Assembly: GCA_947179485.1 (NCBI GenBank)
Contig: OX359246.1
Span: 43,751,632-43,815,631 of the forward strand
Source of the DNA: Allacma fusca
Taxonomy: Eukaryota > Arthropoda > Collembola > Symphypleona > Sminthuridae
Length of the DNA: 64,000 bases
Direction: 5' to 3'
A program made the position numbers and the translations under genes. Shown here piece after piece: positions 36,794 to 49,908 of the stretch. Position 1 is the first letter of the stretch, and the number at the start of each line of letters is the position of its first letter. The notes below the pieces were generated by a model. The model worked only from the letters and a program-made list of their open reading frames with translations. It did no database searches and was not told where the DNA came from.

Positions 36794-37902
36794 TCAGATT
36801 CGGTAGGTCAAGTGTTTGAGAGGATTTCTGGTTAACGTTGCACTATTATGACCATACAGGAACTTGCCAAATGGAATATGACCTAAAAGATTTAAAAAAA
36901 CTATTAAATAACAGTAATAATTTTTAGTTTTTGTGGGTGTTCTAATTTTTAAATCTGATGAATAATTGACAGGCAGTAGACGCTTAGTTGTATGCTAGCT
37001 TACCCTGATATGAAGATCTCATAGGTTCACAGTATCTAAATGGGAAAAATCAAAAGTGAGAGCAACAAAATGGATATCTACGTGACATTTCCAAAAATAG
37101 CATTGAGGAAATCCGAGTGCTTCCTCACAGAAAGTACTAGGTTACTCCCACTAAATGATTATTTAATGAATTAAATATTCCTTGATGTGAACACTTACCT
37201 GTAAACTCTGTTACATCTCATAGGACTTGCAGTCAAGTATGAACATCCTCCTCTGGGGTTACATACTCTCGGTAGATCTAATTCCTCCGGGTAGTACTTT
37301 CCTGAGTAACATTCCCTTTGATCCTTCAGTCTGTGAAGGGTGGCTATAGGGCATTCTCCGCACTCTGAAATAATATATTTCTGTGAACTTCCTAGTTGTT
37401 TTTGAAGTACAGCATTCATCCAAATGAACTACTCAACTTTGACTTGTTATATAAAGGCAAACTTTGTAATTAATACTGTAGCTCGACTCATATACTGTTT
37501 CCAGTGTCATATATTCCTCAAATTAGGTAGACTTACCATCAAACATGGGACGTTGGAGAGGTGCTATGTCACAATAATTTGGAGGCAATGGTAAGCACCA
37601 TGGACCTCGGCTGAAACAAACGTGACTGTGTAAATATTACAATGCACACACATTTATGTATCTATATTGTGTCTACTTGATGAGTGCCTTTTTAATTATT
37701 TTTATTTATAAAAACGCCTGCTAATGTAAATATATAGACCCAGCAGACAGGAAAGTACCATTTAGTTGGTACACATCTTGGTTTGGTATTCGGTGCTTTT
37801 ACGCTTCCTTCAAGACCTTTGTCAACCGTTCTGAACCCCACGCAGCAAAGTAAAGGTGTCTGCCAAGCTACTGCTTTATCTCGGTAGCACGGAATCATCT
37901 CA
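36794..37902 (-). CDS. 3' exons of a secreted Cys-rich protein, family unknown
   Basis: Five phase-consistent exons: 37902-37759, 37610-37537, 37364-37199, 37035-37004 and 36882-36794 (TGA stop). They encode about 168 residues with some 15 cysteines, for example RCVPTKCRGPWCLPLPPNYC, ECGECPIATLHRLKDQRECY, SGKYYPEELDLPRVCNP and GGCSYL, then a Cys-poor basic end (HLTYRI). The cysteine spacing implies an extracellular disulfide-bonded domain. I do not recognise the family; parts recall kringle-like or growth-factor-like folds only loosely. No signal peptide is visible, so at least one 5' exon lies above 37902 and was not found. The first listed exon is the weakest: its donor (ATG/GTACTT) was chosen because it restores phase. 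Confidence 0.6.
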
Positions 37903-39796
37903 CTGATTTTTTATAATTTATAGAAAAACGTAAATTGTAATTCAGCTAAATCCATAGAAAGCAATTTTTAAAATTTTCAAAGAAATTAATTGTCCTAAAA
38001 TTATATTATTCGTAATTAATCTAAAAAGCCCATATAAATATCCCTACAACATACTAACTTAAAACTAATTTCAAAATGGCACTGTGCTCTCTGTAATCAG
38101 GCGTGAGCCCAACATTTTCATTTCAGTCCATCTCTCCGCTCTGGCAGCCAAATTTTATTCTCAAATCTTGCAGCCATTTTTACTGTAAGAATAAAAAATT
38201 TAGTAAAATTCTATGTAGTGGAAGATTTAAACATTTTAAAAAATTCAAAACATGATTGGCCCTTAGTCTCCTTATTGCCCGGTAACCGACCGCATTAAAC
38301 AATGAGTAGCGCATTTTTTCTAGAAAAAAGTGAAAGCTTTTATGTATTTACCCACGCATTGTTTTTTTTCCTCATGATAAATGAATATATTCTTAAAGCC
38401 GCAGCAAGGCGTAAGCACTCAACGCACTTCAAAACAGTTTACCCTAAACGTTCGACAGTATTTTAAAAAACAGTTGTTAACAATAATCACCCTCGTAGGA
38501 TGCGTGTCTCAGAGACGTTCCAACTCCTTAAGAAGTCTCAGAACTTTCCCCCATAGAATAAAAAATCCCAGTTAAATAGCTTTAAGTATGAATTAAACCA
38601 GACTCGCGTCTCATTAATGAAGCTGTGTTACAACCTCCTCCTCATGAATAAAACCTCCATTGAAGGAACGCTCAATTGGAATTTGGAATGTGCTCTTAAA
38701 TGCCATAAGTATTTTATTTACAATTCCAAAGTTTCCAAAGCTCACACGCTCTCGTAAGCACATACAATGTACATATACATTGGGGTATAAGAATAACCAG
38801 TACTAAAGACAAGTTGAACCACTGCCTTATATTTAAGTTGTAAATATTATCTGGAAATACATGTTATGTTACCCATACACACACACAAACATTACAAGAG
38901 CAACAAGACGCAGATAGTAAACATCATCAAAGCACGCACACTTGTCCCTCATACACTGACCTGCTGCAGATGAATCTAAAGTCGAATGAGTCCAAAGATG
39001 AACTTGACTCCCAGACGAGATTGTACATAGGAACTCTTTATGTATACACATTTTTATCCTTATAATTCTTACACTTGTTATCGACTCCTATCTAGGGGGG
39101 AAAAAATCTAAAGATGCGTCCAATTGTATGGTCAGTATATGTACTCATTGCGTACAGACATTAGGCCAGGAATGGATACTTATAGTACTAAAATAAAGCC
39201 GGTTACTGCATCTTGTCTGGGCTAAATGTCTGGACTCACGCGAGGAGCACGTGAAGTCTACAAGACATCCCTTTGTTTCCCTTTGATGTCCAGGGTCAAA
39301 GCTCGTGGTTGCACCAATATTACGCTTTTGACTTTTTCTCTCTGAGATGCGGAGTCAATACAAAGTCCGAAGTCCAAAGGGTTGTGGGCAAGGCAGGCTT
39401 AAGTACCCAGACGTGACTGCATATGTGCTAACCATTTAAAAATCTATTCATTCCATAATAGTGATTCCAAAAGATAGGCCTTTTCCCTTGGAGCTCAGGG
39501 TTGAACCTCAACCTATCATTGAAATTATGCTTGTATTTTGTGGGAACCAACTACTAAGAGAAGCAAGGCAAGGGTCGAGATATTTTTGTATGCATGTATT
39601 TTCACGCTGATATGCACCGACTGGGATTGGATTTATTGAGCTGGACGCATTTATTTTCTTTGGAGAATTCCTCAAGTAAATACATACCCCACCGGAAAAG
39701 TATACTTAACCAAAATCTCGAGAATAAGGAAACCCTTGTCAAGGCATGTCATTGGGTTCGGAGGGTAGTGACATTTTTCAGCTCATTCGAATCCTC

Positions 39797-39837
<41 letters not shown>

Positions 39838-42800
39838 ATATGAATCCAGTACTTGACATTTCTTCACCCAGCCTTTAATAGTATTGTGTGTGTATATATG
39901 GTACTTTACTTAAGCAACTAGAAATATATTAGGGTTTGAATTTTTCAAAACCGTTTGTCATCTTCCTCTCCGTCATGGACATAACAACTGGATCTCTTGA
40001 GATGGATGGAAACCACTCGGAGTTTAATTTTTCCTTCCCTCTTTTTCCTATATAGTACTTAATAATCTTTCACATGATGCCTGCGTGATCTTCCACGCAC
40101 ACAACACAACAGAGCACAGGAGGGGAGTGGAACCATTCTGACGATCATTGAGATGAACTGATGCTGGAACTGGATTTTCATCCTACTTGGAAATGCTCAT
40201 TGTAATATGTGTGTAAACCTTCAGTAAGCATATTTCTCTATGCGTAAATATACATAGTTCCTATGATTATGTATTTGTACACAGGATCTTTCTAATGTGG
40301 ACTTATTCAATTTTAGCTCCAGGATTTTTTTCTCATCTGTATACAATAATAGTATTTGTTGTTGCTTTTAGAATAGAACAACAACAAAGCCCCAATACTG
40401 TGGGTTGGCGCAAGTGTGACTTTGTTCCTTTTGAGAATAAAAATCTAAACAAGTCATTTGTGGTGGAAGAAAACAAGACAGTTCTTTTTGTCATCCTCTC
40501 TAAAACATATCCTCCTCCCAACAACGATAGTTCTCAGAGATATGTGCCTGACTTTGATAGATGTAGGAGCAAGTCCCAACCTTTTTTTTCACAGGTTCAT
40601 AATTATTATTCCTATTTTTACAATGCAGTTTCGCTTCATTGTCCATTAGCATTAGCATGGGAGGCGGCAAGGCCCTCAGGAGCACAAAACTTAGATATAC
40701 ACTTACATAATTACAGATCCATATGTACTTGTATACATGGGAAACCCTAGCTAATTTTAAACCTAACTGCCACTAAAGGGAGAAACAACTCTACGCTTAT
40801 TTTTACTGTACCTATATGTACATATGTTTTGTGTAAAGACATACTTACATGGAAGTAACAGTATATATCCCAAAATCCCAACCTACATGCCTGCGTTCTT
40901 GCCCATGTAAGATTTAAGTACACAGCACGCATTCAAAGTCCAGAAAAAGAACTTCCTGTATTAGCATTCAGTGTATTTTTTTTTAAGTGATGTACATACG
41001 GCCGGAACTGTTCATATGATTACTGTATTGTTAGCATATGGGAATTACAACAGTAACAGTTGCATTTCCTTTCTGATAATTCCATATCCCTCTCAAGTGT
41101 ATCACATTTCCCTACAGTTGTTCCGCTGCATTGGCACTTGAATCAATGGATGATTATAGACTTTCAATATAAGCTTTGAACCAGAACCTGCACAGTCAGT
41201 AGACAGCAACAAAAAAAATGATAACAAGACTTAAGAGACGAGACGTATGTACATATACAAGCATGGACACATTACTAACTAGTAGTAGTACATTTTTGAA
41301 ATATAGTCTGTAGAACAGTAATACTATATCAAATTCCTTATTGTAATCTATTACAGGAACACATCATGCAGGACAGACACTGCAAGTCACGCAGACTGCC
41401 ACTGCTGGTCTGCATGATGCAGGATGCATCCCTAATCTGTATTGACACTATTGACAGACGATAATAAAATTTATCACTGTTTTGCGACTGAACACTTACA
41501 CATTATGTAAGCCTAAATTCATGCAATTAATTATACTCACACTTATACTGAAAAATGTACCTCACAATCAGTGGATATATACCTCAAATTGGAATTCAGA
41601 CTCCCCTGACGTTGTAACTGTTGTTGTTACTCAGAGACCCCATCATGCAAGACTCTCATGAACGTTGTACTTCCTCCTTGTTTTTTTTTTCAAACACAAT
41701 CTCGATTGTTTGATTGTGTTGACTACAGCGAATTTAGAGTGATGCGAATTTGAATCCGTGGAAAATTTCCTATACTTTAATAATTCCCCTAATATTAAAT
41801 TATTATCATTAAACTGACCTCAGTATTATTTGCGGATCCGACAGGCCTTATTACACTAATAATTGATATGTTCCTAGATTAAAATACAGATATAAATAAA
41901 TACTAGATTTATCCAACGCCAAAATGTAAAAGAGCCCAATGGCCGGACTGTTTACAACTATTGACAATAATATTGTGGGCGGCTTATCATATGATGCATA
42001 AAAAATTTAGAGCAAATGTTTAAAGTCAAATACATTCCCATATTTGAGATCACTACTGTACGTTGAATTAATATAGGAGCCCACTGTGAGCCTGTGAGCA
42101 TATTAACCCTGGAAGTAAATACGGTCACATTTTGTTCATTTCAAATCCACGCTATTTTGACGTGGTTGGGCATTTCTGTGTCAAGTCATTATAATTTTCA
42201 TATGAAGACTACTGATTTTAATGTGCTCCTGTTCAAGTGGAGTTCCTAACTAGGGATTTGCATGTTAACTATGATTGTTCAAAAGGTTTTTAATCTATAT
42301 GGAGAAACAGAACAGTTTACAATTGAGCATTGAATGTTGTATCTACTTGTAAATAGACTTTCCGAGACTAATGCTCCTACTGTATTTGGGAAATAAGGGA
42401 GTTGAAAGCGTCTAATTTTAGCTAATTGGGAGCATTCAAAACATATTCTAATGAGAGCGTTTGAATGGGACGACACAGGGACAGGTTCTGTCCGTCCATG
42501 AGGGGACTTTTTATGCAGCTCACCGTACATACTGTGTTTATGTATATACTTAAAGTTTTCAAAATGTAACAATGATTACGTTAACAGGAATCTATCACAT
42601 TATGACTAAGGTTTACTTTTCAAACTGAACACTTTGAAAGCACGATTGTGATTGTGAGGGCATGCGACGAGCATGTGGCAAAAGCATGCTTCATATATAT
42701 ATATATATACAATTGGTCTTAAACCGGAATGAACGGTTATGAATCCTTTGCTTTGCATCCATAATGACATAATTATGTATTAATTATAATCTCATAGCAA

Positions 42801-45800
42801 TTCTATCCATAGCTCTATACATGTCTTGGTGAATTTACATAAATGCACGCTCCCAGCAGCCAAAAACACATCCTCAATCCAAGTGTGTGGCAGATATACT
42901 GCCAGGCATGGGATTTTTTAAAGAACAAGGGTACTTATTATACAGACATATATGCCCCTAACACGCTGGAAGGAAGTGGTGGCTGTAAAAGTTTGACTAG
43001 TGCTGATGATAGCACATGGACTTTATTATTTAATTCAAAAATCCATGGATACAATTCCAGCTGTGTCATCAATTGACACGACAATAATAATTGGAATGAT
43101 AGAGACGGCGTCATCATAAATTAGATCTCCCCCCGAAAAGGAACATCATGAGGCCTTCGTATGGGGTTCAAAGTTGAAGTCCACTTGTACATACATAGAT
43201 ATATGCAGTTCCAATAATTATTGTATATTTGGATGTAGACACTCCATTATTGTGGATTATGTAATAAATAACTGAAATTTGGTTGTGGCTTGGATTTACA
43301 TACAAGTCCCTAATAAACATCCACGCTGCTCATTATTATGCATGCTCATGAGGTTGCATAGGCTGCATGGGCTCTGAGTGTAAATTGTAATTGAAAGTAT
43401 ACATTGAAATTCTTTTGAAAAAAAAGGTCTGATCATGCTCTCAGTGCATGTTCCTCCACGTAAAGTTCAATGAGGGTTTTCCTATGGTGTACCATATAGT
43501 AGTGTTGTTATCAATGTTAAATGTTATCGTATGAAGACTGGAAAAAAGGTTCAAGAGTAAAGTGTGAGGATTCTGTTACAAATTGCCTTTACCACCGGCC
43601 AGTCGGAATGAATACCGACCTTTCTTCTAGTACCAGTTCATTCCAGATACAGTATCTTTATTGGATGATATTATTCAGTGAGTTAGCTTGTTCTCAATAA
43701 TTAATTGTCTTAGGTACATTTTTAAACACGGGTTTTATATCTCTTCAGACAAAAAAAACATATCACTCTGAAAAAATTAAAACATTTGCCTTATCGACTT
43801 TCTTTTCGTTCCTTCTTTTTTTTAAGGAGATAATATATATGTATTATGTCCAGATAACATTATGAGCTGTAAAGATTGTGTGACCTTTGCCGTCAGGCAA
43901 AGTTTTCACTTCTCATGCAATTTATCATTACTCTGCCTTTTTTTTGTTATCCTGTAGAATTATTATTTCCTTCAGCATTGTGTGATTTCAATGTGGTGTT
44001 AAAAAATCCCACAATCTAAAAATCTGCTGAGGATGCAAAAACACATCTGATGGCTTTTTATTCCGTATCCTTTTCAAAGGATTCCATTCTAGGCAATTCA
44101 GCACGTGTAGATTCTACTTTTGACGTTACACAATTGGATTCATATCTCATCATATGACCAGAATCTCCTCCGGGATTATTACAAAAGTGAAAATACTTTT
44201 AAAAATAGAATTTGAAACGAAACAATAGAATCCCACCCTGTTACTTCTCACGTGGAATCAATTTTATTCGCAACAGTTTTCAGATTACGAATTTGATAAT
44301 CCGTGGTCTAAAGTGACCCGTGACCATTGACCATTAAGACTGGACATGGGATTCACAGGGTTGGCGTAAATCCTCAGAGCTTAAAATCTTACCACACTGC
44401 GCGTCATTTGTTTCCTGAAAGGTGGATTGTTTGCTTCGGATAAACATTCCGAAATTAATCTTCTAATTCTATTCATACCCATGCATATATGAGTCCATGT
44501 ATGTAATTACATACATAATTATATAGTCTCTATACTTCCCAGCAGAATTACTTTCACCTCTAGTGAACCTTTCCCTATTGACAATAACAAATTCAAGGTT
44601 ATTCAACCAGTAGGAGCTATACAGGTAATTACATACTCATCCCCTCTGATACTATGTGCTTAATCGCCTCCAAATCTTTCATAATACACAAATCTGATAG
44701 AAGACAATAGCCCTTTTTTATTTAGCACCACGCAGCACAGGGGAGTGTGATGAGGCTCATACCCGCCACTAATATTGCTCCAGCTTATGGGATTGAACTT
44801 CTCTTTTGAATTATAGAATTAACATTAACTCCTCGGAATTAGGAGTGACGTTTGCAAGTGCCTGCTCTCACATGTGTAGATAGCTAAATACGCAATTTTT
44901 TTGACATTTCCAAGTACCTACATATAATTATTATAACTACTCAAATTAACAAAAACAATGTCAAAACATTCAAGAGGACAAGCAACTTTTACCAGGAGCA
45001 CTCACGTTGTACAAAACCTGACAAAACTAGCTGACCATTCTGTAGAAATAGTAAAGTGCCCTAATGATTATCCGTACGGTGTACTGATTTGATCATACAG
45101 TTCATGATAAAAATAGTAATTTGTATGTACATATGTAGGTACTTGCAATTTAGTAGTACTGGTCAGCTGGAGGAAATATTTGAGAGCTGTCGTTTGCCTG
45201 CAGCTATTTATATACATACCTACACTAGGAGCGGCGAATATCCCAATGAGTGGGAAGTCAAGAGTGCTAATGAGCTGATAAGAGCATCAAATCTGATAGA
45301 TATTAATATGTACATTATTAAGTAATTATGTATTTATACGAGTAGTGAAAACAAAATCAACCTTTTCCCTACTGGTCAGTTTGTCATATTTATTTTCGTG
45401 TAATAATTATTAAACTTTGACTCCTTTTGACTTTATTTACGCCAAAGGAGATGTTCTATCGAGTGTTTGTTATAGAGGATCCCCGTTGCGGTCAATTCTG
45501 CGGAGTCAACAAGTTCCACTTGACAATAATAATTTGTATTACTTGAAACGTTGACAATTTAGTATTGACGATTTTTTTAATAACTTCTGTTTTCAGCACT
45601 ATCTGTAATTAGCTGGGGTTCGGCGTTCCAGCAAGCTTCTTCTCAAGTGTTCCTGATTTTTTTTTAAATAAACGATTGGGTTGCTATTTTCAAGGAGATG
45701 TTATAATATATGACATCAGAATTATGACTTATTCAAATGATTTATTGACATTTGAAATGCTGACAGTGCTCTTGCTGGGAGCATATCTGGATTATTGTCA

Positions 45801-46000
45801 AGATTACTTTGACAGTCCCTGTCAATGACCATTGTCCTTTAATTACTCTTCCCAATAATAATTATTGTATTTATGTATCTACAGGCTTCTATAATAATTA
45901 TGTACTTCCCATATTTAAGGATCTATTTTTCATGCTTCCAATAATTACGAGAGGACTGACCCATAGACGGAAGGCACATTTCTACTGAACCCCTTTTTTC
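37903..46000. other. Gene-poor region, first part
   Basis: About 8 kb with no recognisable coding exon. The start may contain the 5' exon of the Cys-rich gene. It includes a GA microsatellite (39799-39835) and an AT run near 42697-42712. Many short frames exist, all domain-free and AT-driven. Confidence 0.45.
39799..39835. repeat. GA microsatellite
   Basis: About 18 uninterrupted GA units inside an apparently non-coding region. Confidence 0.92.
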
Positions 46001-46048
46001 CTATTCTTGAACTAGATCCACGTAGGTAATTTTAAGGGAAATCGATTT

Positions 46049-46083
46049 CCCACCCCTTCCCCCCCCCCCTCCCCCCCTCCCCC
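46049..46083 (-). repeat. C-rich tract; minus strand has quadruplex-forming G runs
   Basis: The plus strand is almost pure C, broken by a few T and A. The minus strand therefore has four or more G runs of four or longer with one- to two-base breaks, which meets the usual G-quadruplex pattern. This is exceptional in such AT-rich DNA. Confidence 0.7.
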
Positions 46084-47840
46084 GCTCATCCACTACCAAA
46101 AGTGAACAACTAGTAATCTGGGATGACACGGGGACTTATTGCTTTTAGTCCAGCTGGATTTTGACATTCAGGGTCCCCAAAGAATTCCCTCATAGATATT
46201 GTGTCACTAAATGACTTATGTTTCATGAAGAAACGTGTCTCAAATCGATTACGATCAACTTCACCATCAATTTCAATTTTTGATGTCAGCACCATGGGAG
46301 CATTAGCAATTCCAAGGAAATGTCAGGCTTCCTTTTCGTGGACTACTGTTGTGACGGAACCTTTTATGTAAACCTAAAGAATATACATAGATGTATATAA
46401 AAGATGTTCGGGATCATTTCACTTGAGTGTATGTATATCCAGTGTCTGAAATACTCTGAGCACTATTCTGTATCTATGTATAGATACATAGCTATAGAAT
46501 CAAATTGCAATCGGGGAACTTTCATGTAGTCAGTCATACTGTATAAAGAAGGGACAAATTTCTGTCAATTTCCCAGTTTTTATTTTTAACCTCTCAGAGT
46601 TTCCAGTTTCTTTCATAGGAGAAACTCATATAAAAAAATGTACGTGTCCATAAATATATGTAGAGTATAGCATTGGGTTTACTTTCTCAACCTTTTAGTA
46701 CCTATAGATACCATTGGCTCATCTTGTATAGTTGTCCCTATGATTGAGCAATGTACAACATTCGGTTGCTGAGGAGAAAAAATCAAAGGGGAAATAGTAC
46801 TACCTTGCGTTTTTCTTCCTCAAAAATGGGATTCTATCTTCCTCATGTATTCCCCTGAGACTAGACATATTTTTGATAAGAATATGATTACTGGGGAATT
46901 TTATGCATATGAGTCCATACGTCACACGCATGATTGGAGGTTACCCATCCCTATCGTTTATGTAGGAGAAATATGGAGTACTTTTGTCATCAGTTCTGTA
47001 TCTCCGGCCATGTGGAACTACTTTAGCATGGGAGAACTTTTTCAGAATCACGTCCAAGTCATGTGTGTGTCACCCGCCGGGAAAAGCAAGGGAATGCTCT
47101 GTATATAAGTATTTAACTGGATTTACAATAAATTACGTATGAATAGCTGTAACTTATTACATAAAGGCTCTTCTTGTAAGTTGTAGATCTTCATATGAAC
47201 AGGGAAGTCTTATAATAACACCCTTTTACTCACACGTAAGCTCCTTCCAAAGAAATATATTTTAAGGGAAAAAATCTAACCTGTGTGATTTACAAGGGAA
47301 GGTCAAAGATTGGGAGGAATGCTGTCCTACGTACATATATAGTAGACTTGGATATATGTAGTACCTCGGCTCTGGAAATATATCGTCATATCAACTCATA
47401 ATTGAGAGATAGTGTGCAGCCTAAGCCCTTGCTTCCAACAGTCCACAGATATAGAACAGATATAAGGAGGAAAAGTCAAATCAATACATAATTTTTGATG
47501 TATAAAAATAAGAGTATGTATTCCATTTAGGTACAGGTGCTCCCAAACTTTTCTCATTGTGACTTCGTTAGTCCTCGCCGTCTCCTCACAAAATGGAGTT
47601 CATATTTACAATTCAATTTTCGTTTCCCATATTAAAGTCTTTACAGGAGAGTCTCGCTCTGAATCCAAAATTGTCGAGTCTATGGGGTATATAAAGGGAC
47701 TATGGAGGGACGTAACTTTGAAGTTATAGTTACTTATATTTGAATGCTTGTACACTCCCTAAAATCAATTCAGTTGACAAAGTTTCACCTTCTAAGCCTG
47801 ACAATTCTAAATTGGAAAAGTTATTTCTTTCTCAATAACG

Positions 47841-47882
47841 CTCTCTCTCTCTCTCTCTCTCTCTCTCATACACACACACACA
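47841..47882. repeat. Compound CT/CA microsatellite
   Basis: About 13 CT units followed by six CA units after a short ATA break. Confidence 0.9.
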
Positions 47883-49886
47883 TTTATTATGAAAGTGCCT
47901 TTACAGTGTAGGATTGAGGATTGATGCCAAAAATAAATGTTCATTTCCATATGTTTCCCCAGAAGCTTATACTTATTGTTAGACTGGATTTGATGGAAAC
48001 GGAAATTGAGTGAAGGACTGACCATGTGGTCATTCCATGGTGAGGAGAATTATTTTCTGAGTGAGAGACACTTATGCACATATGTAATTACGTATGTACC
48101 CTCCACACATTTACATACAGATTTATAAAGAGTCAGGGGGAATCCTTTGAGTTGTATTTCTCGTATTTACGTCACAACAACAAACTTTTTGGGGTACAAA
48201 GTTGACTCCTTCCGATTACTGTATACAGTAGAGCATGGTCAAAAGTCAATGTGGGAATGCTTACAGAGAGTGGGAGCAGATCAAAGTAATTTTTATAAGG
48301 GCTTCAGAGTCTATTCATACAAAGTAGAAACTCCTTCATCTCTAAATTGTTAAAACATTTCTTTGAAGACTCAGCTTAAGTACATTTTCGTATCCACTTA
48401 TTCCGAACGAATAAGTTTCCCTCGTTTGATTTGTTACATGTGTACACGTACCTATCTAGTCACATACTGGAACTCTTCCTCCTTCTTTCGGATCCTCTCT
48501 GGAGTCATATTGTGAAACAACACACTGTTTTGATAAAATCAAGAAGAGATGTAGGCTACCTCCATTACCTCCCTAGTTCAAAATTGTAGAAGAATTGATA
48601 CCAATTTAAGGATTATACATGGACCTTTGAACCTTGAGAAACCTTCAGGAAGGACGAGGTCATTTTATTATTCCTTGACTTGTCAATATTTGGGTCAAAC
48701 CTTTGCAAGACCATTGCATTTATAATCTATATGTAATTATATTTATGTATACGATAGTCCTGTAGCAAAGGAAACGATAACTATACATACAAGCACTATA
48801 CTATAAGTGAGTCATTTCCCTAAATGCTAATAAATTGTAACTACGTTGCACAATCACAAATCAAACTCACGTCAGGAATTACTTTAAAACATTTTGTTTT
48901 TTATTGTGATATAAATGCCCATTGAAAAACAGTATTCTCAGGATTTATCAAGTGCTCATGTGAAACTTGGAGTGAGTGGTTCGCAGGGTTATTTTTCAAT
49001 TATTATTGTTTTAGTTGTACATGCACATCCGTAGTAATTCTTACGAACTTGATTTTTTAGCATTAATTTCGTTTTCCAACTTCAGTCCTACTTATTATCT
49101 AATTTTCAAATTTAGTCCTGCTGTCACACCATATCAGTTTGCACGTCATTGGAAGCCTCCAACGTATACTTTAAAGGGAACGTTTCAGAAGTTAGGACTC
49201 AATTTGGAACCAATTACAGTTAAACAAGGCTGCTGAGCTTTGCTGTTTTTTTATATGAATAATAATTTATTTTGGTCCCTTCCAGAATCTTCCCGCGGAA
49301 TCTCCCTTCCAGGAATCTCAAAATAAGAAAGGCATTTTAAGTCAAAATTATTACACTCGCGGAAATAAATAAGCGCTCATAATCAGAACCCATAATTGTA
49401 CATTTTCCTGAAATTTAAATCCTCCCTTTGAGCCCCTATATGCTGTGTTTTTGTTAGAGACGCAGTAAAATTGCCCTCATTGTAACCTTCGTCAAGTTTC
49501 ATATACTACGATTTGCAACCGCAGCCCGTTGAAATGACAGTCCGAGAATACATCAACTGCTCCCAGAGAGATTTAATAACTCATATAGGCCTCAAGTGGA
49601 CATTATAATGATGGGATTGTTGTTGGTCATGCAAAGAGATCCGTAATGAGGGGAGATTAAAGGGAAGCCAGCGCCTTATTTATATAATTATTAGTAATTT
49701 TTCCTCTATTAAGTAAGTGTTTAAGAATAATGATTACTTGTACACTTGTTGTCACAATAATCACAGCATATATGTACATACAGCTGCATATCCCCAATCA
49801 TTGAGTGTACATATGGCCCTACACACAGCTCTAACTAAGAATCTACTACGCCTAATAATGTTGGCAAGAGGGCTTTGCCTGCACAA

Positions 49887-49908
49887 GTGTGTGTGTGTGT
49901 GTGTGTGT
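49887..49908. repeat. GT microsatellite
   Basis: Eleven uninterrupted GT units in non-coding sequence. Confidence 0.88.
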
